A stretch of DNA of 64,000 nucleotides from Pilaira anomala (lineage: Eukaryota; Mucoromycota; Mucoromycetes; Mucorales; Mucoraceae). Below the pieces are notes generated by a model that saw only the letters and a list, made by a program, of their open reading frames with translations, did no database searches and was not told where the DNA came from. Where the stretch lies: NCBI GenBank assembly GCA_025716855.1, contig JAIXMQ010000016.1, positions 186,001 to 250,000 on the forward strand, read 5' to 3'. Below are positions 49,008-60,021 of this stretch, piece by piece (the first letter of the stretch is position 1; the number at the start of each line of letters is the position of its first letter). The position numbers and the translations under genes were made by a program.

Positions 49008-52000
49008 ATATATCCTTCAGTTGACTACAACAATTGTATAAATGGGACGCTTTACATATATTTTTATAGCAATGTATTTAAATACTTTTGTCTATCGCAT
49101 ATTTTTCATAGTTCTTTTCACAGAGGCTTCCTCGGAAGAAACAGCTTATTGTCTCAACACTTGTATTTTCTTTCTTTATTTTTATTATACATAAAACGGT
49201 TGTCTTTACTTTGGCGTGCACACTTTTTTTCTTTTAATTTGTAAGATGTACTGACTTGGTCAATTTTGTTTAAAAAGAAAGTTCTCTTTCTCAATGTGAT
49301 TAATTTTTATAAGCCATTGCGTCTTTTCAAGTTGTTCTATTTTCACACCTTCTCCTAGTATGGAGGAGATGCAAAAAGGGAAGGAATTTCTCTGGCACGT
49401 AATCACAAAAAAAGCCAATAGGTTCTATAACAAATGATTGTTCCTTTATTCGCACTATACACATGTAAATAATTTGTGTCTGTTTTATGTATACCCACAT
49501 TGTAAACGATTAAGCAATTTTTTAAAAGATTAACTGATTTTTAAAATAAAATTTATTCAAAACGAAGAGATTCTAGCTCTATAGTAGGAAGAGAAGAAGA
49601 AGAAGAAGAAGGAGGAGGAGGAGGAGAAGAAGAAGAAGGAAATACCAAAGAAGGGCCAGCTGCAGAAGCATGGAGGGTTTGTTCGGTGATAGGTGAAGAT
49701 TGAGTCACCTCCTCCTTAGCAGCTGGCCCATGCTATAAAATATAAGTTAATTCATGTCAAGGCATTTTTTTTTTTCATGTTATATACTTACTAGCTTTTT
49801 TAAACTTTTTGATTGTTTCTATAACTCAATTTAGTAAAAATGATTAATCAACATTCACAAAAAAACCTACCCTAGCTTTTTTTTTTAACCAAACAATCTT
49901 GGCTTTTTCTTCGTCTGAGAAGGTCTCCAAAGTGGAGACCTTGTTTAAATAATTAAGAAAACGTACATATTTCTCATTAAATGGAAGTATGCTGTGTTGT
50001 TTAAAAGATACAAAAGCATCTTTAACGTTCCATTTTTTGACTTCAGTTTTTTTAAAATAATCCATTTTTAAAATGTTAAGAGAGAATAAAGAAGAAAGAA
50101 AGAAAGTTTGTCAAAATTTTACTGAGTGACGTTTTTAACGTGAGAAGAGAAAGGGCTGTTTTTTATTTATTTATTTTATTCTTCGATGTTGTAATCATGG
50201 CAGCACATGTGATCGATGGATTATCTAAATTTATTAGTTGATCTAAAAGATGCAAAAACAAGAAAGCACCTGTCAATGTTCATATCTCAAGAATCAAATT
50301 ATTCAAACGAAATGCTTCCAGAATGATATAAAAAAATAATAATCTCTGTTCAAGCATATAATCCTCAAAGATTTAGTCAGCTGCAGAGCACCTTTCTTTT
50401 CCGGGATTAACCTTTACTAACTGCTTGGGATATGTATTATACAATATATCATTTAACGATAATAAAAAGCCTTTCGCTTAAAGATTTTATAAGTCTTGAA
50501 AATCTTTTATGCCAAGATATCCTTCTTCTTTTTTTTTCTGTTGTCTATTTTTTTTTTTTTTTTTATAAATTGTACATTTAAAAATGGGGTGATTAAAACT
50601 TACTTGAAAAAATATGGTATTCAAAAATGATGTAATTTGTATGATATGATAACATAAGCTTCTTAATTATTTATTTACATTTTGTATCACATTTCAAGTT
50701 AGTTTCCTACTAAATGCAAAAACTGCCTGAAATATGACTTTAATTATAGTTTGAATCACAAGAAAAAGAACTTTCAGATGAACATGACGGTAAACATGGC
50801 GAAAGAAGTCGAAAAGTGTGAGTTGGCCAAGGAAAAATGAAAAAGAATAACTAGTAATCCATTGAAATCATTCACTATCTTTTATGAAGAGGCTCATCTC
50901 TCAGCTTTGTAATTTATTAAACGTCCGTCGCTACAATTAATTATTCAACATGTTTAAATTGATTCATGAAAAGTATCTTTTTAAATTTGTACGTTTCATC
51001 GTGAAGTATTCAGCAAGAAATTAGGATTTATTATAACCAAAACATATTGACAAATGGGTCTTTCTTTCAACTTTAAAAAAAAAACACAGGTATTTATTTA
51101 AAAATTCCCATTCTTCAAATTATGTATTAAAAGTAATATCATGTGATCGATATACAGTAGTGGTAAGTATAATTGCCAACTTAAAACTTGCTCCTCTTGT
51201 CTCATACAGATTATACGATAACTAACTCATAACTTATTTAATCGAAAAGTATCAAAGATCTTAAGTATTATATGGTCATTCTCAAAAAAAAAGAATGGTA
51301 AAAAGATCATCCCCTCACCTATAAACACCTCAATAATAGACTACACACACTCCAAATTTAAGCCCTAGAAATCTTTCATGTCAAAGTAAAGTCCTTCAAT
51401 ATTAACTACTCTATTATACAATATATTATTTCCAGAAAATTTTAAATTTAGATGGGCAGATACCGCCATACAAATATATATTTTTTTATATGTAAAACAT
51501 ACACTTTCTCTAACAGAAACTGTTTTCCTTACATGTACCTCATATTTTAGTCCCAGAAATCGAAATTTTGGCAAAAAATACCTTCTTGTCAAAGTATAGT
51601 CCCTCTAAATCAGCAATTTTATTGAACAATATGATTTTCAAATACTGCAGAATTTGAAGGTGCATCTTTACATGTATTAAAATATATATGTCTGTATGTG
51701 AAAAATATACTTGCCCTAACAAGAACTGTGTATTGTTTTCTCACGATAACTCTTAATTTGTATTATTATTTATATTTTATTTTTACATCATTCGAAATAG
51801 CATCAAACTTAATGTTATAAATTATTCAAAGGCTAAGCTTTAAAACTTTTTTAATGCAAAGATATATCCACATTTTTAATTTTTGAAAAAATCCAAGGGG
51901 GGACCTGCTGATTTTTGCCTAATAAGACACTTTTCCCTCTTTTTTGGATGATTTGATTGGATGAAAGTTTCTTCCCGCTAAAAAAACTGGCAACAATACA

Positions 52001-52095
52001 TCCTATTCTTTATCAAAAAGGCTTATCAAAGGTCAGTAAACACGTAACGTATCTTAAGGGTTTTGCTATTGTAATACAGCGGCAGTTCTAAAAGG
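49008..52095 (+). mobile_element. TIR element family, copy 2 (right end present, left end lost)
   Basis: 49008-51999 is nearly identical to 36215-39614 minus the unrelated middle stretch. It continues into a right terminus (TTCTTTATCAAAAAGGCTTA, AAGGTCAGTAAACACGTAAC, TTTTGCTATTGTAATAC) that is the inverse of the left terminus of copy 1. The left terminus is missing; sequence before 49008 belongs to the TTAA-flanked element. Together the two copies define one element of about 3.3 kb with terminal inverted repeats and a single small gene. Confidence 0.75.
49553..50065 (-). CDS. Small two-exon gene inside the TIR element, intact copy
   Basis: Exon 1 50065-49871 (65 codons) and exon 2 49732-49553 (59 codons plus stop) join in phase at a GTAGGT donor and a TTTATAG acceptor. 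Exon 1 encodes a charged, probably helical domain: MDYFKKTEVKKWNVKDAFVS, LPFNEKYVRFLNYLNKV, FSDEEKAKIVWLKKKAR. Exon 2 is low-complexity, Ser/Pro-rich (GAA/GAG/AGG triplet repeats on the plus strand), ending IELESLRFE. I do not recognise the fold; it has no DDE triad and is too short for a known transposase, though a DNA-binding accessory protein is conceivable. A pyrimidine-rich leader precedes the ATG, as for other genes here. The other copy (36740-37225) is frameshifted. Confidence 0.55.
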
Positions 52096-52524
52096 TCTCG
52101 TTTTATCTTAAAAAGAAAAAACAAGGTGATTTGTGGGGGGGGGGGGAGATGGGTGAGCAATGCTTTATTTTTACCGATTAAAATTACGTACAGGTACAAT
52201 ACCACATTGATTACAATCAGTAGGGAGAATCTTAAAAAGACATCTAGGTTGTGAATGTAAACGATATCTGATATCCGTTGAATATTTGCTTATTTTGATG
52301 GCTAGGAATTGTACTTGCCTTTAACGACAGGATCTATAAAACAATATCAAAGTTAGTCAAAAGCCTACTATCTCTGTATGTCTTAAAAGTGATTCTTAAA
52401 ATGGACATTTTATCCCAACAAATGTTTATCTGTATGACATCATATTGACAATTATTATGCTGTCAGCCCTATTTCCTTTTATCTGGAAACATTTTCTTTT
52501 TCTCTAACATAACACTTAATAGCA
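52096..52524. other. Upstream region of the EamA transporter
   Basis: About 430 bp with a G-run (52135-52146) and no gene seen. Immediately upstream of the start lies a pyrimidine-rich CTTTTTCTCTAAC tract. Confidence 0.5.
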
Positions 52525-53878
52525 ATGGAGGAGCCAAGAGGGGAGGATACAACACTTATTCATCCCATTCCTTCCAGTGTAATTATAGTGAACGAGTCTA
52601 CACCACTTATTTCACACGACCAACACTTGGCAGGTGGACGGGTACATACAGATACACAATTTCATTTAGCTTCCTGCATTACCTTAAGTTCGGATGAAGA
52701 TACAAAAGAAAGAGAAATATTTGGACTTTCGTTGCTTCTGTTCTCTTCTTTATTGCTTACAGGTGCACACGTACTCGTAAAGTCCTTATCAGCCACTTTT
52801 CCCTCCTTCGAAATCGTCTTTGCGCGCTCTTCAATACAATTACCTTTAGGCTTATTGGGCTGTTATCTGGCTAACGTAAATCCACTTGGAAATAAAGGGG
52901 TGCGTAAATGGATTTTTATTAGGGCACTTGCAAGTGCTATTGCAACATCTTTATTGTTTTATAGTTTATCAAAATTACCGTTGATTGACGCAACAGGTAG
53001 GTGATTATATATAAATAAACGAGAAAGATGAGAGATTAACACGTATAATCATGTAATTATCTATATAATAGTTGTTTTCTATGTAGGTCCTATATTCAAA
53101 GTGATGATTGCTTCTATTGCATTACATGAAACATTTTCAGTATTGGATGGATTTTACTCTCTCTTTTGTTTTCTCGGACTCGTATTAGTTTCAAAACCGA
53201 GCTTTTTATTTGATGAAATTACATTGCTCAATTTCAACGGCGATAATGATGATGAATATCAAAAATCGTTTGCAATTGCTTGTGCTTTGATGGCTTCTTT
53301 GATGTCGGCTATGGCCTATATCACTGTAAAAAAAGTAGGTCAAAATACTCATGTAATGGTTCATGTTGTCTATTTTGGCTTGATCGCTTCTCTCTTAAAT
53401 TTGCCTATCCCTTTTTTACATTTGCAAGAATTCGTAGCTCCAAAATGTAATTGGCATGAATTAGGCTTACTCTTAATGATCGGTGTATTAGCATTTCTCG
53501 GTCAATATCTTTTAAATCAAGGGTAAAATACAATTTGAACTATATAATTCATGATGTAAATTATAGGACTCAAAAATCTTCCTCAGTTTAAAATTAGCTC
53601 CTATGGGCCCTATGACATTGCTGCGTACAAGTGATGTTGTCTTTGCATTTGTATTTGGTGTAGCATTCTTTAAAGAAATACCTAACTTTTATACCATGAT
53701 TGGCTCTTTGCTTGTAGTCGGTATGACAACTGCCATGAACTTGCATCGCTGGCATCGACAAGAACTGAGGGCTGCCGCTATAAGAAGACGGAAATCAAAA
53801 GACAGACTTGCACGTCAACAACAACAGCAGCAGCAACAGCAACAGCAACAGCACCAAGTTCAATCATCATCATCTTAA
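52525..53878 (+). CDS. EamA/DMT-family transporter (SLC35G-like)
   Basis: Integral membrane transporter of the drug/metabolite superfamily, about 399 residues in three exons (52525-52996, 53087-53522, 53587-53878). After a soluble N-terminus of about 70 residues come about ten hydrophobic segments in two EamA repeats: first FGLSLLLFSSLLLTGAHVLV, FARSSIQLPLGLLGCYLA, RALASAIATSLLFYSLSKLP; second FAIACALMASLMSAMAYITV, LGLLLMIGVLAFLGQYLLNQ, LLRTSDVVFAFVFGVAFFKE. The RALASAIATSLLFYSLSKLPL motif followed by DATGPIF is typical of SLC35G/acyl-malonyl-type members. Substrate unknown. The C-terminus has a Gln run from repeated CAA/CAG codons. The last intron must use the CCTCAG acceptor to keep frame (LNQG|LKLAPMGPM). 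Confidence 0.88.
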
Positions 53879-53959
53879 AAAAGAATTAAAAATACCCCTC
53901 TTCCTTTTTATCACTTAGTTTCATTTCGATAAATTACTTTTTATTTTATATTTTATATT

Positions 53960-55509
53960 TTATTTAAGTACACTGGGTTCTCCAGGAATCCATTTACGAA
54001 GTGCCAATGGGACATTAATCGTGCCGTCAGCATTTTGATGTGTCTCTAATAAAGCAATAATCACGCGTGGAACTGCCATTGCAGTACCATTTAGCGTATG
54101 GCAATAATCAACCCATTTCTCCTTGATGTGCCATGGAACGCGGACATCCTTAGCACCTTCATTTTCTTGGAATCCACTTTTTAAATATCTAACATCCAAA
54201 CGACGCGTTTGGTAATCTGTACAGTTGGAAGTGGATGAAATCTAAAAGAAATAAAGACAGATGAGTTCTTATCAATCCCCTTGTGTTAAATCATTACACT
54301 CACCTCTCCCCATCCATTCTTTCCAGGCATCCATGCCTCAATATCGTACTTGCGATATGCACTAGCACCCAATTCCTCAGTAGGCATATCCAATACTCTG
54401 AAACATAACCCTAAATCAGTAAATAGCTCTTCTTGTAAATCTCTTAATTCTTTTAACATGGCTTCACTTTGATCTGGCGTAGTGACAGTAAATAGCTCGA
54501 CTTTCGAGAATTGATGTACACGATAGAGGCCACGTTCTTCGGCAGAACCATGTCCAGCCTCTGCTCTAAAGGCATGACTGAACCCAACAATTCGTTTAGG
54601 TAATTCTTCTTCCTTGAACAACTTCTTAGCAAACAAACCAGCTAATGGAATTTCGGCTGTACCGACAAGACATAACTTGGGTGCAGTAGTATTAATGGTA
54701 CTAGGTGTAGTGACATCATATATTTGAGAAGCTTCCTTCTTTCTTGGTTGAAATCCACATCCATAGGCAATCGAGGTACGTACCATATCAGGTGCTAAAA
54801 CAGGACTAAATCCCTTTTGAGCAGCTTTGTGCATCGCATATTGAATTAATGCAAATTCTAACCAAGCACCATAATTCTTTAAATAATAAAACTTGGATCC
54901 TGTAACAAGGGATGCTTGTTCAAATTCAACCATATCTAAGTTTTCTGCTAAAGTAACATGATCTACTAATGGTGCTTCTGCTGTGGATAAACGAGGTGAA
55001 CCAATCATTTTTAAAAGTTTAGCATTGGCCTCAGGCCCTAAAGGGACTTGAGGATGTGTATCGTTGGGGATCAAGAGTGCTTGCTTGGTTAGTTCAGATT
55101 CTAAAGATACGAGTTGGTCCTGTACTTGGCGTAGCTGATCTTTCCACTCCTTTGCTTGCTTAATATAAGGTTGACGTTCTTCCTTTGTGGTGGCAGTGCG
55201 AATGTGTTGATTAACAGCATCTCTTTCTTCACGAAGTGTCTCAGCTTGTAACTTTAACTGAGCTTGTTGTGTATAAAGTTCTTTTACACGAGAGATACTG
55301 TCAGTCTCATAGTTTCGTATTGTCATATTATAGGCAATAGCCTCTGCGTTTTCTGCATAGTATTCAAGGTTGAGTTGAGGAGGAATACGATGAATGTCGT
55401 CGGATTCATCTGTTGTACTTTTCCAACGCACAGATCGTATGCTAGGTGTAATTCTTGTTACGTTTTTACGTAAATGTGATTGACTGAATCGAGAAAGGGA
55501 TTGTAACAT
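53960..55509 (-). CDS. Seryl-tRNA synthetase, mitochondrial
   Basis: Class II aminoacyl-tRNA synthetase charging tRNA-Ser, about 495 residues in two exons (55509-54304, 54241-53960). The N-terminus is basic and Ser/Arg-rich without acids (LQSLSRFSQSHLRKNVTR ... RSVRWKS), fitting mitochondrial import. A long coiled-coil tRNA-binding arm follows (LYTQQAQLKLQAETLREERD, QLRQVQDQLVSLESEL). Class II motifs: motif 2 FSHAFRAEAGHGSAEERGLY with RVHQFSKVE, and motif 3 NGTAMAVPRVIIALLE. The serine-site TAEIPL is present. Yeast Dia4 is the functional equivalent. A separate cytosolic enzyme must exist elsewhere unless dual targeting occurs. Confidence 0.95.
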
Positions 55510-56133
55510 TGTGTCAAAAATAAATAAGAGGGGTGCTGGACCCCTCTTTCATTAATGGTAACCATGTCTGACTGGGTTTAGAATGCCCAAGTTGACACTT
55601 TTTTTTTTTTGATAAGGTGGATTGATTGAAGTAACAAGGTATATTATATTGCTTCATAGCTCACATAAAAACGTGTCTTTTGTTCTGAAAAACGCATTCT
55701 AAATTCGAGTTTTGATTAAAGCTTTGTGGAAAACGTTAAACTTAATATTTCATTGTCTTTATAAAAGAAAGATTTGGTCTTTGTTGTAACGTACATGAAA
55801 TTAAACTTGACACTTTATTACGATATATGTAAAAAGAATGAACTTTTTTTTCATGTATAAAATCGGCTTATAATATTTGACACATTATTATGATGTATAA
55901 AATCCGCTTATAATATTTGACACATTATTATGATGAAACAATTGGGAAAACAGTTTAAAGTTTTTTTTTTTTTTTAAAAAAAAAAAAAGTGGTTTAGAAG
56001 AAGGTTCATTATATGAAGCTTGACATATATAATTTAAATGCTTCGAATTTTTTGATTTGTGTTTTCTTTCTCTATTGCTTATTTCTTTTCGCCTTTCACT
56101 TTATCTAAAAAAAAAACGTATCTTTTCGTAACA
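55510..56133. other. Divergent intergenic region with a 40-bp tandem duplication
   Basis: Bidirectional spacer between seryl-tRNA synthetase and the F-box gene. It contains two adjacent 40-bp units at 55853-55892 and 55893-55932 (ATGTATAAAATCSGCTTATA, then ATATTTGACACATTATTATG) that differ at one base. No gene seen. Confidence 0.7.
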
Positions 56134-56880
56134 ATGACTACCATTCAAGCGCTTCCTTATTATATTTTACACCGAATTTTGTGGTATCTGCCTCTTCGCC
56201 CTGCAATGAGAGAATGCGTGTCTGTTAACAAAATCTTTAGCCAGATAGCACTCTCCTTTATCTATGAAAAATGCACATTAAGTGAAAATGATTTTTATGT
56301 AAAACCATCCGAATTATGCTTTATGAAGAAGAAAACGTTCGAAAGAATAAAGATGTTTGGCAAATACATCAGAATTATACAAATAGTGACAGCGGCTGTT
56401 ACGCCAAATGAACTTCTTCCTTGTCAGTCCTTTAAGCTTTTGCTACCCTATTTGCCGAATGTTATTGCAATCGACCTTTCCCGTACTAAATTTCAGAAAT
56501 TTTACCTAAACGTATTACAGCTGTCTAAAACAAGTTTATTGATACATGTACAGGAGATAAATTTGTTTAAAATAGGATCGATAATAGAAGAGGGCACCAA
56601 TATGATTGATTTGATGAATGCATATTTTCCAACGTGTTGGCGATTTCGTCACAGTTTAACACATTTGGATTTATTTGATACGTCGAAAGTTTTTATGCTG
56701 GATGGCAACATTGGAAAAAGCGTAGAACTTGTGCCTTTCTTTCAAAAGTTAAAAACGGTATGTACTTACGAAACTAAAAATGGGGTATCTTGTGAACATA
56801 CAAAATTGCATCATACAGTGTATAATTTATCAAAAGCAACAGTTGGCTATAATTCTATAAAAGACACGATCATTTCATAA
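56134..56880 (+). CDS. F-box protein
   Basis: Single-exon gene of about 248 residues. The N-terminus (IQALPYYILHRILWYLPLRP, then RECVSVNKIFSQIALSFIYE) fits an F-box, followed by a divergent leucine-rich region (FKLLLPYLPNVIAIDLSRT, LTHLDLFDTSKV). Shorter than the F-box gene at 6665, and the C-terminus is not repeat-like, so it may be a truncated family member. The start at 56134 was chosen because upstream codons read through T-rich leader sequence. Its 3' end lies only 211 bp before the Rho GEF-like frame. Confidence 0.7.
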   Translation: MTTIQALPYYILHRILWYLPLRPAMRECVSVNKIFSQIALSFIYEKCTLSENDFYVKPSELCFMKKKTFERIKMFGKYIRIIQIVTAAVTPNELLPCQSFKLLLPYLPNVIAIDLSRTKFQKFYLNVLQLSKTSLLIHVQEINLFKIGSIIEEGTNMIDLMNAYFPTCWRFRHSLTHLDLFDTSKVFMLDGNIGKSVELVPFFQKLKTVCTYETKNGVSCEHTKLHHTVYNLSKATVGYNSIKDTIIS

Positions 56881-57044
56881 ATCAATAGAATAGAATTAGA
56901 CACAAGAAGTATAATAATAGAATTACACATAAATGTAATTAAACTTAAAATCATTCACTCTCGTGAATTGTGTACTTATTGAAATAAAACTCAATAAAAA
57001 AAAATAATAAAAGGAAATATACTGTATACACATGTAGTATTTTA

Positions 57045-57078
<34 letters not shown>

Positions 57079-57091
57079 CAATAATTGTTAG

Positions 57092-59732
57092 ATGTGGATT
57101 AAACCATTAACCGAAAGACCGATTATTCCAACTTCTAGAAGAGAATCATTTATACGTAAAGTATTTGGTGGAGTTGAATCAATTTACAAGATAAATATTC
57201 AACTTTTACAAACATTACAAACACGTCAAAACGAGCATTCAATTATATATCAAGTTGGGGACATCTTATTAAATTATGTCACAGATTTTGAACCTTATAT
57301 TCGATATGGATCCAAACAATACGAAGCAAAATTCGCGTTAGAAAATGAACGATATATTAATTCAAATTTTGATGCATTTGTAAATGCAACCGAAAGACAT
57401 CCAAGCTCATTAAAGTTAGAAGTAAATGGTTTCTTGACGAAACCAACTACGCGTCTAGGAAGATATACATTGTTATTTAATGAAATTTTAAAACATACAC
57501 CACCTGACCACCCAGATTTAGAAGATTTGCCAAAAGCAGTAACTATCATTAAAAGGTTTTTATCCCGTGTCAACATCAAAACTGGGCAAGCCAAGAATAG
57601 ATTTGATCTGGAGCGTATTCATTATAACTTGTCATTTAAATACAAAGCAGATGAAATGGTAATTTTTGTTAATGAAATCTTTTTTTTTTTTTTTTTTTTT
57701 TACACTACTAAAACCCCCCTCCTCCCCCTCTCCCCCCTTTTTTTTTTTGTTCATATAGAACCTAGATTTACTTAATAAGAACAGGTCTATCATTAAACAA
57801 GGAACTTTAAAAAAATCACTTCAACCAGACTCTGTAGAATATCAAGTCATTTTGTTTGATCATTATTTAATTGTAGCCAAACTAAAAATAGCGAATGGTA
57901 CAGAACGTTATGTAATTCAAAAGAGAGTAAGTAACACAAACACGAAAAGAAAAAAAAAAAAAAAAGATTTACACAACTATTTTTATTTTTTGTAAATAGC
58001 CTATTCCAATTGAATTATTATCAGTTTATTTACCAGATACTTCACTTAATGGTACAAAAAGATCAAATACACTCATGTTACCGTACCTATCCCCTTCTAC
58101 TAGTCCTATAATGCAAGGTAGATCCTCTACAGATCTTGGGCCTTACAAGGATATGACGTCTGTACCCAATACCAAATTAAATCAGTACCCTATCGCATTT
58201 CAACACTTGGGTCGTAACTCAACTACTCATTTCACTCTCTACGCAACCTCTCCTGCTACACGAAAACCTTGGTTAGAGAAAATTCGGTTACAACAAGAGG
58301 AAAAGAACAAAAAGAGTCCAATCTTTGAGATTGTACCTGTTGTTTCTCAATATGAATTTGTTGATACAAACAAAATTAATCATTTCATTACATTTAGTAA
58401 GTTTTTTTTTTGTTATGCCTATCATGCTTATGCTGTTATGACTTACTTTTTAATTTTGTAGATAGTGGGCAGCAATATTTATTGGCAGCAGATGATGGTG
58501 TCTATGTAGGACATCATAACTATAAATATGCAGATACAACACCTCATAAAGTACTCGCATTGGAAAAAGTGACGCAACTGTTTGCCATTGAATCTACCGA
58601 GACATTATTAGTACTAGCTGATAAAACGTTATGGGAGTATCCATTAGATGTAGTCAACGGTAAACCCGAAACACAGCCAGCAGGTAGATTGGTACAGACA
58701 CATGTACCCTTTTTCTTTGTAGGTAATTGCTTAAAACGTACAGTATTATGTGTCCCCAAGATATTTACATTAAAATCGGTCATTTCAACATATGAAGCAG
58801 TAAGAAGCATCGATACGTTAGTAGCCGCATCACCTGTCAACGCAAAACGATCTTCAGGATTTATTGATCGTTTGTTAACAATGCGTTCATTGACTTTACC
58901 ATCTGATGAATTGCATTTGAAAAAGATCAAGGATTGTTATGTGCCTTGTGAAGCTTATGCGGTTGAATTGTCTACGTCTATGATGTTGATTACATCTTCA
59001 AGAGGTATGATTATGGTGGATATGAGAACAGATAAACCACAACGTAAGTAATTTATAAAAAAAAAAATATCATAGTATTATATAATTGATTTCTTTTCCT
59101 TTTTCTGTTAGAATTGTTGAATCCAAACGATCGAAATTTAGCGTTTATATTAGAAAGAGAGAAAGAAGTATCTTCCTCTTTAAATTTACGTCAACCCATC
59201 AAACGAATTTCTATTTTCAGAACACCTCGAAATCATTATTTTATTTGTTATGATGGTAAGTTGATATGAAGAAAAAGATTTGCTTTTTTTTAAAAAAAAA
59301 AATAACACTTCTCTATGTAGAATATGCGTTTTATATTGATAGTAAAGGAAATCAATTATTCAATAAATTCTTGATTGAATGGGAAGGCACACCAGAATCT
59401 TTTGCATTTTCTTATCCTTTTGTAATGGCGTTTGATTCCTCCTTTATTGAAATTCGTAACGTGATTACAGTAAGTTTTACCATATTAACAATTGTGATTA
59501 TGATACATAATAACTTTTTTTTTTTCTGTAGGGAGCAATTGAACAAATTATTCGTGGCAAGAACATGAAATGTATAAATACAGGACATAAAACCGAACTT
59601 CCACTCATATTTGGATGCATGTTGGATCCTCTCAAACCCAATTATCAATATGTATTCAAAATTCAATTATGTGCTAATAACTTAATTGAACAAGATACCT
59701 CAATTGAACCATCTACTTTACGTCGTTCATGA
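57092..59732 (+). CDS. Rho GEF-like protein (partial DH, PH, CNH), N-terminus missing
   Basis: Related to Rom1/Rom2 and Rgf Rho1 exchange factors of cell-wall integrity signalling. Seven exons (57092-57658, 57759-57926, 58000-58396, 58462-59043, 59112-59255, 59321-59469, 59532-59732) stay in frame and give about 735 residues. The DH domain begins only at its second helix (MWIKPLTERPIIPTSRRESF), continuing SLKLEVNGFLTKPTTRLGRY and LLFNEILKHTPPDHPDLEDL. A PH domain (IIKQGTLKKSLQPDS ... VILFDHYLIVAK) and a citron-homology domain (QQYLLAADDGVYVGHH, FYIDSKGNQLFNKF) follow. Family members have several hundred more N-terminal residues, including the first DH helix with a catalytic glutamate. Here only an A-run and an acceptor-like TTGTTAG precede the first codon, so the gene looks 5'-truncated. 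Confidence 0.8.
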
Positions 59733-59850
59733 AAAAAAAAAGCATACTTACATATTTTTTTTTTTTTGATACTTTCTATTTTTTAATTAATATATTGTTT
59801 TATATAACAACAAAAAATCTTAACTTTTGTAATAATCATAATCATCTTAC

Positions 59851-59988
<138 letters not shown>

Positions 59989-60021
59989 CTATTATTTATT
60001 TTAATTCATTTTAAAAAAAAA

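Noticed and set aside
58544..58930. Minus-strand 128-codon frame
   Set aside because: Shadow of the CNH-domain exon of the Rho GEF-like gene.
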